Assembly (NCBI RefSeq): GCF_000188695.1
Contig: NW_004754905.1
Span: 272,860-317,711, forward strand
Length of the DNA: 44,852 nucleotides
Direction: 5' to 3'
Source of the DNA: Salpingoeca rosetta
Taxonomy: Eukaryota > Opisthokonta > Choanoflagellata > Craspedida > Salpingoecidae
Part shown: positions 12,842-34,160 of the stretch, in pieces
How the letters are laid out: every line of letters starts with the position of its first letter
Numbering within the stretch: position 1 is the stretch's first letter
Program-made: the position numbers and the translations under genes
Notes under the pieces: model-generated
What the model was told of the DNA's origin: nothing
What the model saw: only the letters and a program-made list of their open reading frames with translations
Database searches by the model: none

Positions 12842-13435
12842 CTATGCAAGCCACTCCACGTCCTTGAGCCTGATGCTTTTGATCTTCCTTGGTCCACCGA
12901 CAAAGGGGACCCCGAACTTGTGCACGCGGGACGCCTGCGACTTGATACCTGCTATGAAAGCAATCTTGAGCGCCGTATCCTTCACAATGGTGCCCGTGAT
13001 GGACGTGAGGGCGTACCATACATGCCCCCACCCGCTGTGGTGCGAGCCCACTGGAAAGCCGAGCAAGGCGCAAAACTTTCCGAGGCCGAGCTTGTGCGTG
13101 AACCAGTCGCAGAAGGATCGGCAGTTGTCGTTCCACATGTGATAGCGACTGCCGCTGTAGGAGTTGGCGATGCCGTCGAGGTCCTCCCTGCTGTGCTCCA
13201 CGCTGCCCAGGTAATAGAAGTCGCCGTGGCGATGAGATGTCATGCGGTACTCTCGGCACTGGATGGATATCAGGCCTGGCTTGTCATCCACAGCGACTTC
13301 GTATTCCAGGAAGCGCTTGCCGCGGAGAATGTTGATGGCCGTGTGCGTTGCATCGTAGGACACCAGGAATACGTCCCCTTCTTCGTCTTTCTCACAGGAC
13401 CATCGCCTGTAGAAGGCACGCGCAACAGTCACCAT
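12842..13435 (-). CDS. Small protein with possible NlpC/P60-, LRAT- or PPPDE-like His/Asn-Cys signature
   Basis: A single exon of 197 codons starts at ATG 13435 (context gcc-ATG-G). The frame stays open upstream to ATG 13573, but that extension is Ser/Pro/Leu-rich and unconvincing. Visible motifs are SYDATHTAINILRGKRFLEYE, YHMWNDNCRSFCDWF and GSHHSGWGHVWYALTSITG. A His before a beta strand, with a later Asn-Cys-x-x-Phe on a helix, is the layout of circularly permuted papain-fold proteins (LRAT, PPPDE, NlpC/P60), where His and Cys are catalytic. This assignment is inference from short motifs only. There is no signal peptide. A Gly/Ala/Ile-rich stretch near residues 140-160 is weakly hydrophobic. 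The gene is convergent with RasGEF. Confidence 0.6.
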   Translation of the reverse strand: MVTVARAFYRRWSCEKDEEGDVFLVSYDATHTAINILRGKRFLEYEVAVDDKPGLISIQCREYRMTSHRHGDFYYLGSVEHSREDLDGIANSYSGSRYHMWNDNCRSFCDWFTHKLGLGKFCALLGFPVGSHHSGWGHVWYALTSITGTIVKDTALKIAFIAGIKSQASRVHKFGVPFVGGPRKIKSIRLKDVEWLA

Positions 13436-14005
13436 GGCCTCACGACTGGAAGGACTGGAGTGTTGAGGCGGGAGGGTGAGGGGGAGCTGCGAGCAAGGCA
13501 CAGGAGAATGTAGGAGTGCTGTCCTTTTCGGGTTGTTCAGTTGTCCTAGTTGTCCGTTTTGTCTTGGGGACACCAGTAGGCCAGTGCTCGGCTCGAGTGC
13601 AGGCAGGAGTGCTATGAGCTTATGACTGAGGCTATGGCTTCAAAAAGCCTCACCTCGATGGGGTGCTTTGTGTGGTTACGCGCTGCGTCGCTTCTGCCTG
13701 GGAGGAGGGGAAGAAAGAAAAATGCTGGACAGCGCAAGCGGTGGCCAAGAGCAAGAGTTGGGGAGGAAAGGAGAGGTGAGAGAGAGAGAGAGAGGGGGGG
13801 GGGCAGTGACATGACATGGCATACAACCCGTGACATGCACAAGATATGACACACCCAAATGCAAGAAACCAAAACACACACACACACAGCTCGCTACATG
13901 ATATGCTGTCGCTGTCGCCAACCGCGCCCTCTCCTCCAACTCCTCTCCTCCTTTCTCTCTTTCTCCTTCTCTTTCTCCTCATTCTCTCCTCTCTGTTCAC
14001 GTGGA
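13436..14005. promoter_or_regulatory. Upstream region of gene A (and of the minus-strand small gene)
   Basis: It contains a GA run followed by a G10 run (about 13779-13803), short palindromic tgacatgaca sequences around 13808, a short CA repeat (13873-13889) and a 70-bp polypyrimidine tract (about 13925-13998) ending just before the gene A start. No further gene is seen. Confidence 0.45.
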
Positions 14006-15250
14006 ATGATGCCGCTGGTGTCGCTGCGCGATCTCGGCGTTGCTGCCGCGCTTGCTGTGGTAGTGCTGGTGGCGGTGTGCCCGCTGGCGTGCGTGGAGGG
14101 CGAGGTGTTTGTCGGGGAGGATGCGCGCGGCGCGTTTCACATCAACACGACAGAGGGCGATGCATCTGTGTACGTGAACGGCGTGGACCTGCATGCCTTG
14201 TTCGCCACCGTGGAGCAGCAGCAACACACCATCAACAGGCTGCAGGCCGCGACGTGCAAGGTGATCCCGCCCTCGGCAGACGACGACACGTTTGCGGGCG
14301 TCGCCGGAACGCAGTCCAGCAAGTGGGTCCAGGGTGTGGCCGACCCGGCCACGGGCATCATCTACGCCATTCCGCAAGACGCGTCCGCCGTCATGACCAT
14401 CAACCCGCACACGCGCCGCGTGGACGCAAACGCCATCCCCGTACCGGGCGGGAGCGGCGGCAGCAAGTGGGCCGGCGCTGTGGCCGCAAGCAACGGCCTC
14501 ATCTACGGCATGCCAAACGACGCAACCTCCGTGCTCATCATTGACCCGCGCACCAACACGACCAACACGACCGTTCTGGCCGGCCTGCCATCCGCTTCAG
14601 ACAAGTTTGTCAGCGGCACGCAGGCGCGCAATGGCCTCATCTTCGGCGTCCCGTGGAACGCCGCGTTTGTGCTCATCATCGACCCCGCCACCAATACCAT
14701 GGACACGACCTCCATTGCGGGCCTGGACGCGGACGTGTCCAAGTGGGACGGCGGCATCCTTGCGCCAAACGGCCTCATCTACTGCATCCCGTTCAACGCC
14801 AAGTACGTGCTCATCATCGACCCAGACACAAGAACAGCAGACAGCACGTCCATCGCCGGGTTCAGCGGCGACCAGGCGTGGGCTGGCGGCGTCCTCGCCA
14901 ACAACGGCAAGATCTACGGCATCCCAGACCACGCGTCCAGCGTCCTCATCATCGACACGGCCACCAACGCCTTTGACACGACCACGCTCTCCGGCCTCTC
15001 CTCGGCAGACGGGTCCAAGTGGACCGGCGGCGCCCTTATCAGCCACAACCGCATTGTAGGCGTCCCTTACAGCTCCAGCGCTGTGCTCATCGTCGACGCC
15101 GCCAACAACACCACAGACACAACCACCATCACGGGCCTTGGCACCGATACTGGCAAGTGGTGGGGCGGCGTGCTTGCAAGCAACGGCAACGTCTACGCCA
15201 TTCCCCACAAAAGCGACACCGTTCTTGTCATCGAGCCTGGATGTGCTTGA
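14006..15250 (+). CDS. Propeller-family protein A: secreted coiled-coil plus seven-repeat protein
   Basis: A single exon of 414 codons starts at ATG 14006 (a second ATG follows at 14009). The open frame upstream is a pyrimidine-tract translation and is rejected. A signal peptide (VAAALAVVVLVAVCPLACVEG) is followed by the family motif GAFHINTT...VYVNGVDLHALF, a short coiled coil (VEQQQHTINRLQ) and the stalk Cys (ATCKVIPP). Seven repeats of about 46 residues then follow, with consensus KWxGGVLAxNGLIYGIPxxAxxVLIIDPxTNTxDTTxIxGL. The last ends EPGC plus Ala. The repeats resemble YVTN/NHL-style four-strand blades, so a seven-bladed propeller is inferred. Cys residues in the mature part are the stalk Cys, one in repeat 4 (IYCIP) and the terminal one. 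NTT/NTS sequons suggest N-glycosylation. No enzymatic motif is seen; a role in extracellular binding or matrix is a guess. It is the most divergent of the five paralogues. Confidence 0.85.
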   Translation: MMPLVSLRDLGVAAALAVVVLVAVCPLACVEGEVFVGEDARGAFHINTTEGDASVYVNGVDLHALFATVEQQQHTINRLQAATCKVIPPSADDDTFAGVAGTQSSKWVQGVADPATGIIYAIPQDASAVMTINPHTRRVDANAIPVPGGSGGSKWAGAVAASNGLIYGMPNDATSVLIIDPRTNTTNTTVLAGLPSASDKFVSGTQARNGLIFGVPWNAAFVLIIDPATNTMDTTSIAGLDADVSKWDGGILAPNGLIYCIPFNAKYVLIIDPDTRTADSTSIAGFSGDQAWAGGVLANNGKIYGIPDHASSVLIIDTATNAFDTTTLSGLSSADGSKWTGGALISHNRIVGVPYSSSAVLIVDAANNTTDTTTITGLGTDTGKWWGGVLASNGNVYAIPHKSDTVLVIEPGCA

Positions 15251-16164
15251 CAGGGAGGAGTTTGCTTGTTTTAGGGGCGGTCGCATATGGTTGTGGGTGT
15301 TGCTTGGTTTTGTGTTCTTTGCATGCGTGCTTGTTCTGCTGGACGCATACTTTGTTTTGCTTGCCGTGTTTGGCTGTTTGCTTCCCTTGCCCTTCGTTGA
15401 TGTTACCTTACTTGTTTGCTCCAACGATGCTTGTTATGTTGAACCACAGCACTGTGTCTGTGTTCGCATGTTGGTATCGGTTATGTTACACTCACATGAA
15501 CCATGACAGTTGCGGTTCATGGACTGCGAGGTGCTGTGCACACAAGCGCTTGCTGTCACACGGAGAGAGACAGACAGACAGAGAGAGACAGACAGACAGA
15601 GAGGGAGAGACAGGGAGAGACAGAGGCAGGGATATACAGACACACACACACACACATTCATCTGTGGTGACGATGCCTGCCTCCTTGACATGAGGTCATT
15701 TCACACCCTTCTTTTGCACTGCATGATGAAGTTGAAGTGCAACACAGCAAAACTTTGCCCTCCGCCATCCACATTGTGTGCAGTGTGCCGTGTGTGCTCT
15801 GTCCTTGTTGGTCCAGTGATGAGCTGTTGAAGGAAGGCTGGAAGGAAGGAAGGATGAAATGATGGATGGATGGATGGATGCGTTTCAACGTGCTTCCTTC
15901 CCACAACACACACACGACGGTGAACTTGCGTGGCTGGAAATCCAATGCATGCTGCCCAACAATCGTCCACAACCACAACCCACAAACAAAAACAACAAAC
16001 GAACAACCAAACAATCCTGTCTTCTCTTCTCTTGGTGCTGCGCCTGTGCCGCGAACAGACACGCGAACGAGGAAGGACTGAAGGAGGAAGGCACACCTAC
16101 CTTCTGCTCTTCTCCTCTTCTCCTCTTCTCCTCTTCTTCTCCTCTCCTCTTCTTCTCTGCTGGT
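15251..16164. other. Intergenic region A-B with GA/GACA repeats and polypyrimidine leader
   Basis: T/G-rich sequence follows the gene A stop. A GAGA/GACA purine repeat lies at about 15562-15632, a short CA repeat at 15639-15655, and a GGAAGGAAGGA...GATGGATGGATG segment at 15836-15879. A TTCTCC-type polypyrimidine tract at about 16098-16160 ends 4 bp before the gene B ATG. No other gene is seen. Confidence 0.6.
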
Positions 16165-17466
16165 ATGGTGAGGACGATTGGATGCCTGCAGGCACGTGGG
16201 AAGCTGGTGCTGCTCCCCGTGCTGGTGGTGGCGGTGGCAGTGTGCTCGATGCCGTTCATCAGCAGCGTTGTTGGAGAGGTGACGCTGGTGGAGGATGATG
16301 CGGGTGCGTTTCACATCAACACGAGCGATCCCATGAGCCAAACCGTGTTCGTGAATGGGGTGAATGTGCACGAGACGCTCAGCACGCTCATGAGTACTGT
16401 GTCCGTGCAGCAGAGCATCAACGCCGCGCAGCAAAGCATGATCGATGCACAACAGAGCGCAATCAATGCCCAGCAGAGGGCGATTGATCGTGTCCGTGGT
16501 GAAGTGTGCTTCCCGAGCGCTACGCCGGTTGGCCAGCTTGGTTCACAAGGTGGAAAGTGGTTTGGAGGCGTATTGGCGAACAACGACCTGATCTACGCGG
16601 CCCCTTGGAACTCCCCTTCTGTGCTCATCATCGACCCCAGCACCAACACACTCGACACGACCACGATCTCCGGACTGGGAACGGACAAATACAAGTGGGC
16701 GGGTGCTGTGTTGGCACACAACGGCCTCATTTACATGTTCCCTTCCGACCGGGAGACGATGCTCATAATCGACCCAGACACCAACGCCGTTGACACCACA
16801 AGCATCCAATCACTTGGCTCAACCAGTTACAAGTGGTACAGTGGCGTGGTGGCAAGCAACGGCCTCATCTTCGGCATCCCATTCTATGCCACTACCGTGT
16901 TGATCATCGTGCCAGAGACCAACACAGCCGATATCACGACGTTATCCGGGCTGTCGAGCCAGAACGCAAAATGGTACGGCGGTGTGCAAGCAGACAAGGG
17001 CCTCATCTATTGTATTCCCCTTGCGGCTTCCTCCGTCCTCATCATCAATCCAGAGTCACTGACGATGGACCTCACTACCATCAGCAACCTAGGCGTCAAC
17101 GGCAAGTGGAGGGGCGGCGTGCTTGCAAACAACGGTCTCATCCACACCATCCCAGCGCTCTCTGCGACGACACTCGTCATCAACCCCGCCACGAACGCCA
17201 CTGATGAGCTTGTTGTTGCAGATGTTACAGGCTCTTCAAAATGGATTGGCGGTGCGCTAGCACCCAACGGCAACATCATCGGGATCCCATATTTTTCGCG
17301 GTCTGTCCTCATCTTCGATCCAGCCACCAACACCGCTGACACCACAACACTCAGCCAGCTTGAAGCGGGCGGCACATGGTACAATGGCGTCCTCGCTCCG
17401 AATGGTCTCGTCTACGGTATCCCAGCCTCTGCACAGTCTGTCCTCGTCATCGACCCGGGATGCTGA
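16165..17466 (+). CDS. Propeller-family protein B: secreted coiled-coil plus seven-repeat protein
   Basis: A single exon of 433 codons starts at ATG 16165. The signal peptide is LVLLPVLVVAVAVCSMPF, with the mature start near GEVTLVEDDAG. The family motif AFHINTSDP...VFVNGVNVHETL precedes a stalk made of four near-exact heptads (QQSINAA, QQSMIDA, QQSAINA, QQRAIDR; 16408-16491) and then the stalk Cys (GEVCFPSA). Seven repeats follow. The fourth has IYCIP, the fifth has the variant TDELVVADVTGS instead of DTTxIxGL, and the sixth has NGNIIGIP. The protein ends IDPGC. These repeat-specific variants are shared with protein E, so B and E are the closest relatives despite lying 26 kb apart. GT-rich sequence follows the stop. 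It is presumably secreted and oligomeric; function unknown. Confidence 0.87.
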   Translation: MVRTIGCLQARGKLVLLPVLVVAVAVCSMPFISSVVGEVTLVEDDAGAFHINTSDPMSQTVFVNGVNVHETLSTLMSTVSVQQSINAAQQSMIDAQQSAINAQQRAIDRVRGEVCFPSATPVGQLGSQGGKWFGGVLANNDLIYAAPWNSPSVLIIDPSTNTLDTTTISGLGTDKYKWAGAVLAHNGLIYMFPSDRETMLIIDPDTNAVDTTSIQSLGSTSYKWYSGVVASNGLIFGIPFYATTVLIIVPETNTADITTLSGLSSQNAKWYGGVQADKGLIYCIPLAASSVLIINPESLTMDLTTISNLGVNGKWRGGVLANNGLIHTIPALSATTLVINPATNATDELVVADVTGSSKWIGGALAPNGNIIGIPYFSRSVLIFDPATNTADTTTLSQLEAGGTWYNGVLAPNGLVYGIPASAQSVLVIDPGC

Positions 17467-18026
17467 GATGTTTGCATGTGTGTTTGTGTGTGTTTGTGCA
17501 TGTTCGTGCATTCGTTGAACACTGCGTGTCCTTGTTGTATCTCTTTCGATCTTCTAACTTTCCCCCATCAACCAATATTCCTTTCTTCAATCCCTGTGAC
17601 AGCCTCCTGTGCACCTGACGCTGCTCATCGTTCTTTTACTTCCAATTGAAACGACTCAACCCTCAACCGAGCACATGCATTGCAATGGCGGGAGAAGCTG
17701 TTCCAAAACTGTGGAACGCGTAATGTTCATGCTGGGGTTGAGGCAATCCTTCCAGGACAACAAGGTAACTACGCTTCTTCGAGTCATCAGCCCGCAAGCC
17801 AATGAACTTTCATCCACGTGACATCGACATTGGGGGCTCAACACGGGTTCAACCACACACACCCTCTCTTCCACCCACGCGCTATACTTTCGTTGTTTAC
17901 CTCACACACGTGTATCATTTAGTTCACAACAACTACCACGGTTAAGCTTGTCAGCAACTGAGTGCGAGCATGTATTCACTCACACAAGACACGACAAAGA
18001 AGAAAAGTTAAGATGGTTCAACAGTG

Positions 18027-18119
<93 letters not shown>

Positions 18120-18585
18120 ACAGAAACGCAAATCAACAAACGTGCGCAATCCCGCACGCAAGTAAGGCTTCATTCATCCACACAAGGGGGAAAAAGAAAA
18201 GGCAACCAAACGTGAGCTTGGTTAGCTGCAAGGAATGTGTGAATGACAAACGGCGTTGTGCAGTCTTGCACAACAACCAACAAAGAACAGGAGAAGGGGA
18301 GGCGGGTGGGGTGGAGAAGAACAAACGCAAAACAGGCCAACTGGCCAACACCACCCACTTCAAACAACTGCCCAACCCCCCGCTACACAACAACCGCTCC
18401 ACTCCTCTCAAAAAAACGGAACGCTCAACACACCTAACAAACAGAACTGGAATGTGTACAAAATTGGGGAAAGAAGACAACAACCGAACTGGCGTACCAA
18501 ACCAACACATCTGTCACTAGCCTAGCCAAGTCCTTCAAGAAGGCACCAGCAGCGACTGACTATAGCCAAGGCTGAGACGGATAAG
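17467..18585. other. Convergent intergenic region with CA repeat
   Basis: This 1.1 kb lies between the stops of gene B (+) and the PARP gene (-). The only notable element is a pure (CA)n tract at 18029-18118. Short frames here are repeat-derived or lack any recognisable motif. Confidence 0.6.
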
Positions 18586-29374
<10,789 letters not shown>

Positions 29375-29378
<4 letters not shown>

Positions 29379-29593
29379 TCTCCCTGAAGAAGATTGCGCT
29401 GGATCTGCGATGCAAGTAGGACGCGTGTGGGGTTGACAATCAGTTCGGGAGGGAAGGTGAACCCGAAGGTTCCTGGCTTCGTCTGAGGCGCCGTCGCTGT
29501 TTCCTTTTGCGGATGAGGAACCCTCTTCACCCGGCTTATGATGATGTCTAGCATGACGAGCACAAGACACAGGACGATACTCATTAGGAACAT
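29375..29593 (-). CDS. Possible single-pass membrane microprotein overlapping the PARP start (ATGA)
   Basis: The frame opens at ATG 29593 (an upstream in-frame ATG lies at 29641) and ends with TGA at 29377-29375, overlapping the PARP start codon by the sequence ATGA. The product is 72 residues: a hydrophobic segment (MFLMSIVLCLVLVMLDIII), then the basic SRVKRVPHPQK, and a tail with GTFGFTFPPELIVNPTR and LLASQIQRNLL. The transmembrane helix and non-repetitive tail look protein-like, whereas the PARP frame over the same DNA is Ser/His/Arg-rich junk. I do not recognise the family. It could be a translated upstream ORF on the PARP mRNA or part of a separate spliced gene. Confidence 0.45.
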
Positions 29594-29641
29594 CGTGTTG
29601 TTTGAATACTCTCGAAGACATGAGTGGGTGAGTGTGGGCAT

Positions 29642-30559
29642 TTGAGAGTTTGTGCATGAACTGTGTCACGGGATCGGCAGAAATGTGTGTGTGTCTCTGT
29701 GTGTGTGTGTGTCTGTGTGTGTGTCTGTGTGTGTGTATCTTGTGTTTTCGGTGGCTTGTGTACTGTTGTGTATCGTTCGCAAGGAAAAATGATGCAACAC
29801 AACCGTGGCATGCAGCATGGAGAACTGGAGGAATGGAGGAATCGATGACACACCACTCTCTGAAGGACACACGCTTTTCTCTCCACGGGACACAACACTC
29901 CGCGCACCTTGTTGATGCTGAAAGGTGTTCTCGTCGAGTTGCCGCGGCTCATGGAGCGTGAGTGAGTGGGAGAGTGCGTGTGTGTGTGCTTGTCAAACTG
30001 ACACACAAAAAATGGGGAAAATTAAGAGAAGATTTACAAAATATTCTAGCCAAAAAAGCCAGCTGACTCTTCTGACAAAGCACAAATTGTGTGGTGTGAA
30101 CGGTGACTCTGCACCCACCAGGCCTCACAGTGACATGACACGGTTGCTTCGCCTTTCAGGTGTTACATGAAACGCACAGTAATGGTTGCTTCATTTTGAC
30201 GTGTTCGAACACACAAGCACAAACACACACACACACACACACACGAGCACAGAAAAGCACAACCACGAGATGGTGAAGCGAAATGATTGCAGCAGCAGGT
30301 GCAACACCATCGAAAGCGGTGAAATGATGTGAGTTTCACAACTACATCATCATGTGTTGCAAGCGCGACCAGAGAACAGCTTTCCTCGCTCGCCACAGGC
30401 TGTTCACCTGCAAATCCCACGCAGGCAAGCACACAACATGAGAAACAGCCCAGCAGAAGGTGCTATTCAAACCCCAGCCGTTTGCTCACTCATCACACCA
30501 CCACTGCCAACCCAGCAACCCAACCAACCAGGCAACGCGCCAGTGCAGCAACATCACTG
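29642..30559. other. Intergenic region between SETD3-like 3' end and PARP 5' end
   Basis: Both flanking genes are on the minus strand. An interrupted GT tract (CA on sense) at 29684-29738 and a CA tract at 30223-30243 are present. No supported gene is seen. The part nearest 29642 probably includes the PARP promoter and leader. Confidence 0.5.
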
Positions 30560-30808
30560 TCAACCCAAACGCACCAAAGCTTTCGGCGAAGCTGTTGCTT
30601 CTGCTTCTCCGCTGCTGTCGTCTTGCTCCTTCCCCTCTTGCTTGTCCTCATCGCCACTGGGGCCGGCGGCGCTCGCTCGAGCAAGGGCTGCAGCAAGCAA
30701 GGCGTTGGCTGTCCTCGCACAATCCGCGGACACAACGCCGTCCTTCTCCTCACCCAAGTCCGCACAGCTCGCTGGGTCACGCAGCCGCGCAGTCAACTCA
30801 TCTACATG

Positions 30809-30903
<95 letters not shown>

Positions 30904-31813
30904 GTGTGCGTGTGTGTGTGTGTGTGTTTGGAGCGAGACGGTTGGACGTCATTTGACGTCAGTATGAGGCGGTTGGAAGTGCATGCAACCAACATCGCGT
31001 CACCTCACACCATATCGCCTCCACATCGCCTCAGATCACACCATGCCATGTGGTAGCATATCACATCACATCACATCACATCACATCACAGTACATCACA
31101 TTACATCACCGCCGCCACTACAGTATCACGATCGCACCTTTGCCCATTGCGGCGACGCGTAAGGCGGCGAGCAGCTGCGGATCCAGCGGGTGTGGGAACG
31201 CATCCACATGGAAGGGGCCGGGCCTGCACATAGTGTGCGCGTGTGTGCATGTGTGTTGTGTGTGCATGAAACTTGGTGTTGAGTCAGGTGCCGATGGTGC
31301 GCACAAAAGCAGTGAATACACATACGAAAACACACATTCACTCACACACACACACACACATACACACACACCCTCCAACCCTCCCCTCATGCACAGATTC
31401 ACATCCACGCACACGTGCATACACATGCCGTACACTTGTATGCCGAGGTTCTTGAGCAGCATGAGGCGAACCGGTCGCGCTTCCACGTCCGCATCCACAT
31501 CTGACGACGTGGCACAACACGTGGTGGCGATGTGAGTCGATGGTGGAGGGGAGGAAGAAGCAGTTGATTGTCGATGTGGGAGTGTGCGATGAGCGATGAG
31601 CGAGACAACGATAAGCATGTGAGGGCAACAAAAAGTGTGCTGAGCGGAACGAGCAGGTCGTAAGCATGCTGATGACCGCCGCTGTCATCACAGTCACATT
31701 CACAGTCACACTACGCATGTGCACACGATGGTGAACAACTGCACACAACAAACATACTCAGCAAGACATCACCCCTCAGCAACTGCACGTGTCATTGCAC
31801 ACCACACCACACC

Positions 31814-31848
<35 letters not shown>

Positions 31849-32163
31849 GCGCACCGAAGATGAGGGTGGCGGTGTCGGCGGGGTGGTCGCCGTCCACGAA
31901 CCCTTGGAACAGCAGCAGGTCCTCATTGGAGCGCTGGCCGTAGTTCATGCACACCTGTGCCCCTGCACGCCACGCAGGCGACGAGGGATGGGGAGGGATG
32001 GAGAGATGGGGAGAGGTGGAGAGAGGATGCACACACAATAATGGTGAGGAAGAACGGAAAAGGGGGGGGGGTTGAGATGAGATGTCGACCCAGTCAATAT
32101 TGACACACACACGCGCGCGCGCGCGCAACGCCGTCATGGCCGCCGAAGGTGACAGTGACACAT

Positions 32164-32218
<55 letters not shown>

Positions 32219-32642
32219 CACATGCACAAGGGCGTGGTGCAAACCAACGAAACACATTTCAATAGGTTGGGGAAAGGTTACGACCATCAGAGAAACGAAG
32301 GGTAACACCGCAACACAGCATGCAACACGGTGTAACTCCACAGCACATCAGCCACAGCCAAAGCGACACAATTCTGTAATGCCTGCTTACACGAACCAAT
32401 CACGAATATGTGTTGTTCCACGTTACACGCGCGCACACACCTTTGCTGCATGACTCTGGTGCCTTGAAGACCAGGGCATCGTTTTCAACGCTAAACTCAG
32501 TCGATTGCTGTTGCGTGATTGTGTGTGTGTGTGTGTGTGAGANNNNNNNNNNNNNNNNNNNNNNNNNNNNNNNNNNNNNNNNNNNNNNNNNNNNNNNNNN
32601 NNNNNNNNNNNNNNNNNNNNNNNNNNNNNNNNNNNNNNNNNN

Positions 32643-32674
<32 letters not shown>

Positions 32675-34123
32675 AGACACACACACAGACACACACACAC
32701 AGACACACACACACACAGTGCCTACATCACCTCCGTCCGACCTGATGGGGATGCTGTTCTGTCTTGACATGACGGCGCACACCGCCCACACGAAATCATC
32801 ATACACAAACGACGACGGTGTCAGCGCAGCGCCACTCGTGCTGTTGCTGCCGGTTGCCTCGACGCTGTTGCTGCTGGTTGCCTCAACGCTGGTGCTGCTG
32901 GCGTTCTTCGTGCCTTTCTTGCCACCCTTCTTGCCGTTGTTCTTCTTCTTGTTCTTGGCAGCAGTGGTCTGTGTGTCTTGCTTGGCCGGGCGCAGAGCAC
33001 CCTCCTGCGCAGAGAAGGTGGGGATGGCGGCGAGTTGGCAATGGTTGGCAATGGTTGGCAGCAGCGAGAGAATGAGTGCTCGACTAACTCATGCAAGTAC
33101 GCACACACACACACACACACAACACAACACAACACACAGCACACAACCCAGCACAACCCAGCACACACACACACACACACACACAATACAGCACAACCCA
33201 GCACAACCCAGCACAACACAACACAACACAACACAACACACCACAACACACAGCACATCACACACAATACAACACAACACAACACAACACACCACAACAC
33301 CACAACACAACACAGCACAACACACACCACAATGCGTGTGTAGAGGTAGCAGTATTGGCGGGCGACGTTGCGGTAGAGGCGCAAAACGCGAGCAAAGAGC
33401 GGCAGTCCGCGCAGGCGAGCAATATCGCGCTCGCTCCACGTCATCGGCAGCGGAAAAGACGACGGCAGCGTCGCAATGTACGCCCGGTACGGCGACGCAC
33501 TATGTGTGTGTGTGTGTGTGTATGTGTGTGTGTGCGTGTGTGCGATGTCAATCCTGAGCAGTCAGTGAACAAGGCTGTCGTTTGACGGTGTCACGAACAC
33601 CAGCAGCCACACCCAAGCCACCGCTCTCCCTCCCCCCCGTCTCCCTCTCACACTCAAGATACGCACGGGTCATTGAGCTCGGCAAGGAGGTGGACGGCCA
33701 GCGCCAGATTTGGCATTGCTGACAGCATCTAAGAATAGGTCACGATGAATGGCGGTGAACAGGAATAGAGCAAGCCGCAGTGACGTGGCAGCGACGTGTT
33801 AGATGCGTTGCCACGTGCAGTGGCGGTGTCACGGGAGCGGGGTGTGCCACGAATACAGTTGGAGGGAAAGAAATTGTCCACGTGGAGGTGTGCACGAACG
33901 CGGCATACACAATACACAACACACACGCACACACGCACACACAACACAACACAACACAACACACAACACACACACAACACAATACACGCATACCGGGTCG
34001 GAGGTGACGAAGCTGCCAATTTTGCTGCAGGATGCTGCTGTCACCTCTGACAGCATGCATCTGCAAGTCGACAGCACGTGGTCAGATGTGGGAACGTGCA
34101 CGGTGAACGGACCCAGTGCACTC

Positions 34124-34160
<37 letters not shown>

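Noticed and set aside
12519..13259. Minus-strand frame overlapping the small gene, ending KLREKIRKRLARLARNKP
   Set aside because: Its upstream part is the wrong frame of the 12842-13435 gene. The basic tail could be a spliced C-terminus, but I found no convincing donor/acceptor pair.
13859..14005. N-terminal extension of gene A before ATG 14006
   Set aside because: The extension translates CA and CT tracts (Thr-His, Ser-Phe). The signal peptide begins at 14006/14009 as in the paralogues.
30329..30967. Plus-strand frames opposite the last SETD3 exon
   Set aside because: They run through the GT tract and are antisense to an exon supported by phase and by family context.
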